Assembly: GCA_016282745.1 (NCBI GenBank)
Contig: JAEELL010000134.1
Location: 1-64,000 of the forward strand
Length of the DNA: 64,000 bases
Reading direction: 5' to 3'
Origin: Lachnospiraceae bacterium
Lineage (GTDB): Bacteria; Bacillota; Clostridia; Lachnospirales; Lachnospiraceae
Made by a program: the position numbers and the translations under genes. Under the pieces are notes generated by a model that saw nothing but the letters and a program-made list of their open reading frames with translations, made no database searches and was not told the origin of the DNA. How positions within the stretch are numbered: position 1 is the first letter of the stretch; the number at the start of each line of letters is the position of its first letter. This document shows, one piece after another, positions 61,620-64,000 of this stretch.

Positions 61620-64000
61620 TTACGGATTTACCAATATATTTTTCCAATCATATGGTATTTCAGCGTAATTTGGATCTACGACTTTAAGTACATTATCGTA
61701 AATGTAAGTGTGTGCTGCGTAGTTAGTTGAAAGATTATTGTTATATAAATATTTGCAAAGATTAAAGTAGCTTAATTTATCGATATTGCTGTATACATAG
61801 CTTCCATCAGAGAGTTTTGCGTATACGCGGATTGCCATTCTCTTTGTAAATATTCCATTACTGTTATCTTTAAATTCCATTGTCATGGCGTAGGTAGATG
61901 AAGTAGGAGTAGTATTAAGTTGTGGCTGTTTGCCAAACTCCTCTGTTCCCGCAAAGTACTTTACATAGTTGTTTGAACTTCCCACATACATCTCATTGTC
62001 CTGAGCATAATCTGTCAGTGAATAAATAAGACCGCGCTCAACAACGGATTTATTGTTAATTGTTTTTTCTACTGTATAAAGTGTTCTCAAACCTTCAGCG
62101 TTGCGGCTCACCTGGAATCCGTTTACTTCAAGTTTATCTGAAACAGTGATTACATTTGGAGCCTCAGTTGGAACCTCAGTTGGAACTTCTGTAGGTGTTT
62201 CAGTTGGCTTTTCTGTCGGAGGTTCATAGTTAGGATCAATCAGTGAAACTGAAATACCAATGATATTTACACCACCCATTCCGCATACTAACTGAACTGT
62301 ATTGCTATTTCCTGCATTTAAATCAATAAAGCAGGTCGATACTCCTGAATAATCTCCCCAACCTGTTGTTTTATTAAATTTCATAAAGTATCCGTCGCCG
62401 GTTCTGTCTCCTGAACTGTGAACAAGAGCAGTAGCACCGTCAGGTGTTCCGTAATATACGGTCAGAAGTGCCTTTCCGCCTTTACCGCCATTAATGTTGT
62501 TCCATGTGGCAGATGCACCCTCTATGTGAAGGTTTTCAATAACATTGTTACCTAATGTAGCCCCACCACTAATTGTTGCAGACGATACAGCGTAATCGGT
62601 CTTTTCAGTAAAAATAGAAGTGTCAGGATTTACGTTAGAATTTTGCAAATCACTTGGATTTACATTGTCAACTGCGGCAACCCCCTGTTTAGTCTGTGTT
62701 ACAGTCTGAATTGAACCGTCACTGTTAAAGAATACCTCGTCTATACAAACATTTCTCAATGTTCCGTTTCCTGAAATTTCGCAGTTATGGTAGAACAAAT
62801 ACCAGTGTCCTTTGTATTCTGCGATAGAGCCGTGAGTTGTATCACAGCCTGTGCCGTTTAATACGATTCCGCCTTCTCTCCATGGTCCGTAAGGAGAAGA
62901 AGCAGTTGAGTATCTCATAAGATTCTGTCCTGAAGTATTGTCTGCATACATTGCGTAGTAGGTTCCATTTCTCTTAAATACCCACATTGCCTCATGGAAA
63001 TCTGTCAGAGAACCGTCAATTTTGACAGGATTTTCAGCGAGCTGTGTCATGTTATCTTTAAGCTTTGCAACGTAGCAGTTTGCGCCACCACCTGTGTAGA
63101 GATAGTATGTTCCGTCGTCATCTTTAAATACACAAGGGTCAATATTTGTTACATATGGCGAACCATCTACAGTTTTGATATAGCCATCATTTGCGCAGGT
63201 AAATCCGCTTGCCGGGCTGTTGCTTGTGGCAACACCGATTCTCCATGTACTGTTCCATAAATCTCCGGAACCTGTTGGATGTGGGAAATAGAAGTAGTAT
63301 GTTCCGTTTTTGTAAGCTGCATCAGGAGCCCACATAAATCCACCTTCAGGTCTTCCCCAGGAAACATCGGAAGATGAGAGAATTTCGCCTTCATCTTTCC
63401 AGGTAACCATGTTGTCTGAAGAGAATACGTGATATTTGTCCATAAGGTCACATCCTCTTGAAGGAAAGATGTCGTGTGATGCGTAGATATAAATCTTTCC
63501 GTCAGCCCATACATGAGCAGAAGGATCAGCTGTAAACATAGAAGTGAGGACAGGATTTCCTGCGTAATATGTTTCACCGTTATTAGAATTATTTTCATTA
63601 TCTGAATCTTCTATAATGATGTTGTCAAAGTAACTCTCAAAGTTTCCGGCAACTCCGTCGTAGCGAATAGCGATTCCTGTTATTGTCTTACCTTCCAGTG
63701 AAGGTGTTCCAAATGTATAAGAAACATCATTCCATGAACCTGTCTGATTTTGTTTTGTGAGCAGGTTTTGATTTGTTGAACTGATATAAGTTCCGTCGCT
63801 TAAAACAAGATCAACAGATGTATTCTTTCCAAGGTTATTAACCGGATAAACAGAGTATGATAACTTCATTCCGTTTGTAATCTTAATAGCAGTTTCTGAG
63901 ATTCTGTATGCGTAAGATGAATTTTCTGAAGTAGCATTACCTTTTGTTGAGGCAACATAATTTCCGGTCTTTGCATTGTTTGTCTGTTTGATTTCAGTTG
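61620..64000 (-). CDS. Secreted GH43 glycoside hydrolase with CBM6-like domain, partial
   Basis: The frame stays open to the right edge, so the N-terminus is missing; the ATG at 63869 is internal. In protein order: a jelly-roll domain ending SYFDNIIIEDS; a GH43 five-bladed propeller (about 63560-62680) with Asp in FTADPSAHVW, Asp in VTNIDPCVFKDDDG and Glu in TDFHEAMWVF, the three catalytic positions; a CBM6-like domain (about 62600-62230); a KPTE/VPTE linker; and at the C-terminus the module shared with the GH64 and metallopeptidase proteins (62140-61620). GH43 enzymes cleave arabinan, arabinoxylan or xylo-oligosaccharides; the exact activity is open. Confidence 0.88.
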   Translation of the reverse strand, partial: TEIKQTNNAKTGNYVASTKGNATSENSSYAYRISETAIKITNGMKLSYSVYPVNNLGKNTSVDLVLSDGTYISSTNQNLLTKQNQTGSWNDVSYTFGTPSLEGKTITGIAIRYDGVAGNFESYFDNIIIEDSDNENNSNNGETYYAGNPVLTSMFTADPSAHVWADGKIYIYASHDIFPSRGCDLMDKYHVFSSDNMVTWKDEGEILSSSDVSWGRPEGGFMWAPDAAYKNGTYYFYFPHPTGSGDLWNSTWRIGVATSNSPASGFTCANDGYIKTVDGSPYVTNIDPCVFKDDDGTYYLYTGGGANCYVAKLKDNMTQLAENPVKIDGSLTDFHEAMWVFKRNGTYYAMYADNTSGQNLMRYSTASSPYGPWREGGIVLNGTGCDTTHGSIAEYKGHWYLFYHNCEISGNGTLRNVCIDEVFFNSDGSIQTVTQTKQGVAAVDNVNPSDLQNSNVNPDTSIFTEKTDYAVSSATISGGATLGNNVIENLHIEGASATWNNINGGKGGKALLTVYYGTPDGATALVHSSGDRTGDGYFMKFNKTTGWGDYSGVSTCFIDLNAGNSNTVQLVCGMGGVNIIGISVSLIDPNYEPPTEKPTETPTEVPTEVPTEAPNVITVSDKLEVNGFQVSRNAEGLRTLYTVEKTINNKSVVERGLIYSLTDYAQDNEMYVGSSNNYVKYFAGTEEFGKQPQLNTTPTSSTYAMTMEFKDNSNGIFTKRMAIRVYAKLSDGSYVYSNIDKLSYFNLCKYLYNNNLSTNYAAHTYIYDNVLKVVDPNYAEIPYDWKNILVNP

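Overview
The window reads as chromosomal DNA of a low-GC, Gram-positive, anaerobic, butyrate-producing clostridium, most likely a member of the Lachnospiraceae. The reasons are: a complete crotonyl-CoA/butyryl-CoA operon in the order thlA-crt-hbd-bcd-etfB-etfA (52-58.3 kb); an indolepyruvate:ferredoxin oxidoreductase with a phenylacetate-CoA ligase; a sortase and Ig-like surface proteins; strong AGGAGG ribosome sites with frequent GTG and TTG starts; and secreted polysaccharide-degrading enzymes with Thr/Pro (APTQ, KPTE) linkers. I do not assign a species. I saw no phage genes, transposase, CRISPR array or rRNA.

Layout. 0-4.3 kb: a three-Ig-domain secreted protein and a sortase cassette (candidate substrate, sortase, membrane protein). 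4.3-9.4 kb: exopolysaccharide genes (Wzz-like protein, tyrosine kinase, membrane UDP-sugar dehydratase, CapF-like reductase) without glycosyltransferases. 9.6-17.3 kb: a phenylacetate-CoA ligase paralogue and small housekeeping or unknown genes. 17.5-20.5 kb: a secreted GH64 beta-1,3-glucanase. 20.8-24.5 kb: iorA-iorB-paaK. 24.9-28 kb: a divergent metal-resistance locus (ArsR-type regulator; HMA protein and Cd/Zn ATPase). 28-37 kb: map, a flavodoxin, a secreted basic-secretory-protein-type metallopeptidase, fliB, mntP and a SleB-type hydrolase. 37.4-51.7 kb: tRNA-Arg(CCG), thiN, rluF, ligA, an esterase, ilvE, metA and a MoxR-DUF58-transglutaminase operon. 52-58.3 kb: the butyrate operon. 58.4-64 kb: a purine permease, a membrane sulfatase-like protein and a GH43 enzyme that runs off the right edge.

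Three features stand out. (1) The GH64 enzyme, the metallopeptidase and the GH43 enzyme, far apart in the window, share a roughly 160-residue module with no function I recognise. It is N-terminal in two and C-terminal in the third and always sits next to a Thr/Pro linker, so it may be a common surface-targeting or substrate-handling unit of an extracellular degradation system. (2) Behind iorAB-paaK lie four tandem 86-nt units. Each carries a hairpin, and the stems of three of them differ by compensatory changes, so selection on structure is plausible. (3) Many intergenic gaps carry their own short tandem repeat (periods 10, 17, 17, 20, 24, 26, 27, 29, 54 and 86 nt), and one MITE-like inverted-repeat element occurs twice.

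How the parts fit together: extracellular glucans and arabinoxylan-type polymers are opened by the GH64 and GH43 enzymes, sugars are fermented through acetyl-CoA to butyryl-CoA by the 52-58 kb operon, and reduced ferredoxin links to aromatic 2-oxoacid metabolism (IorAB, PaaK). All function assignments rest on motifs and gene context read by eye; no database search was run.
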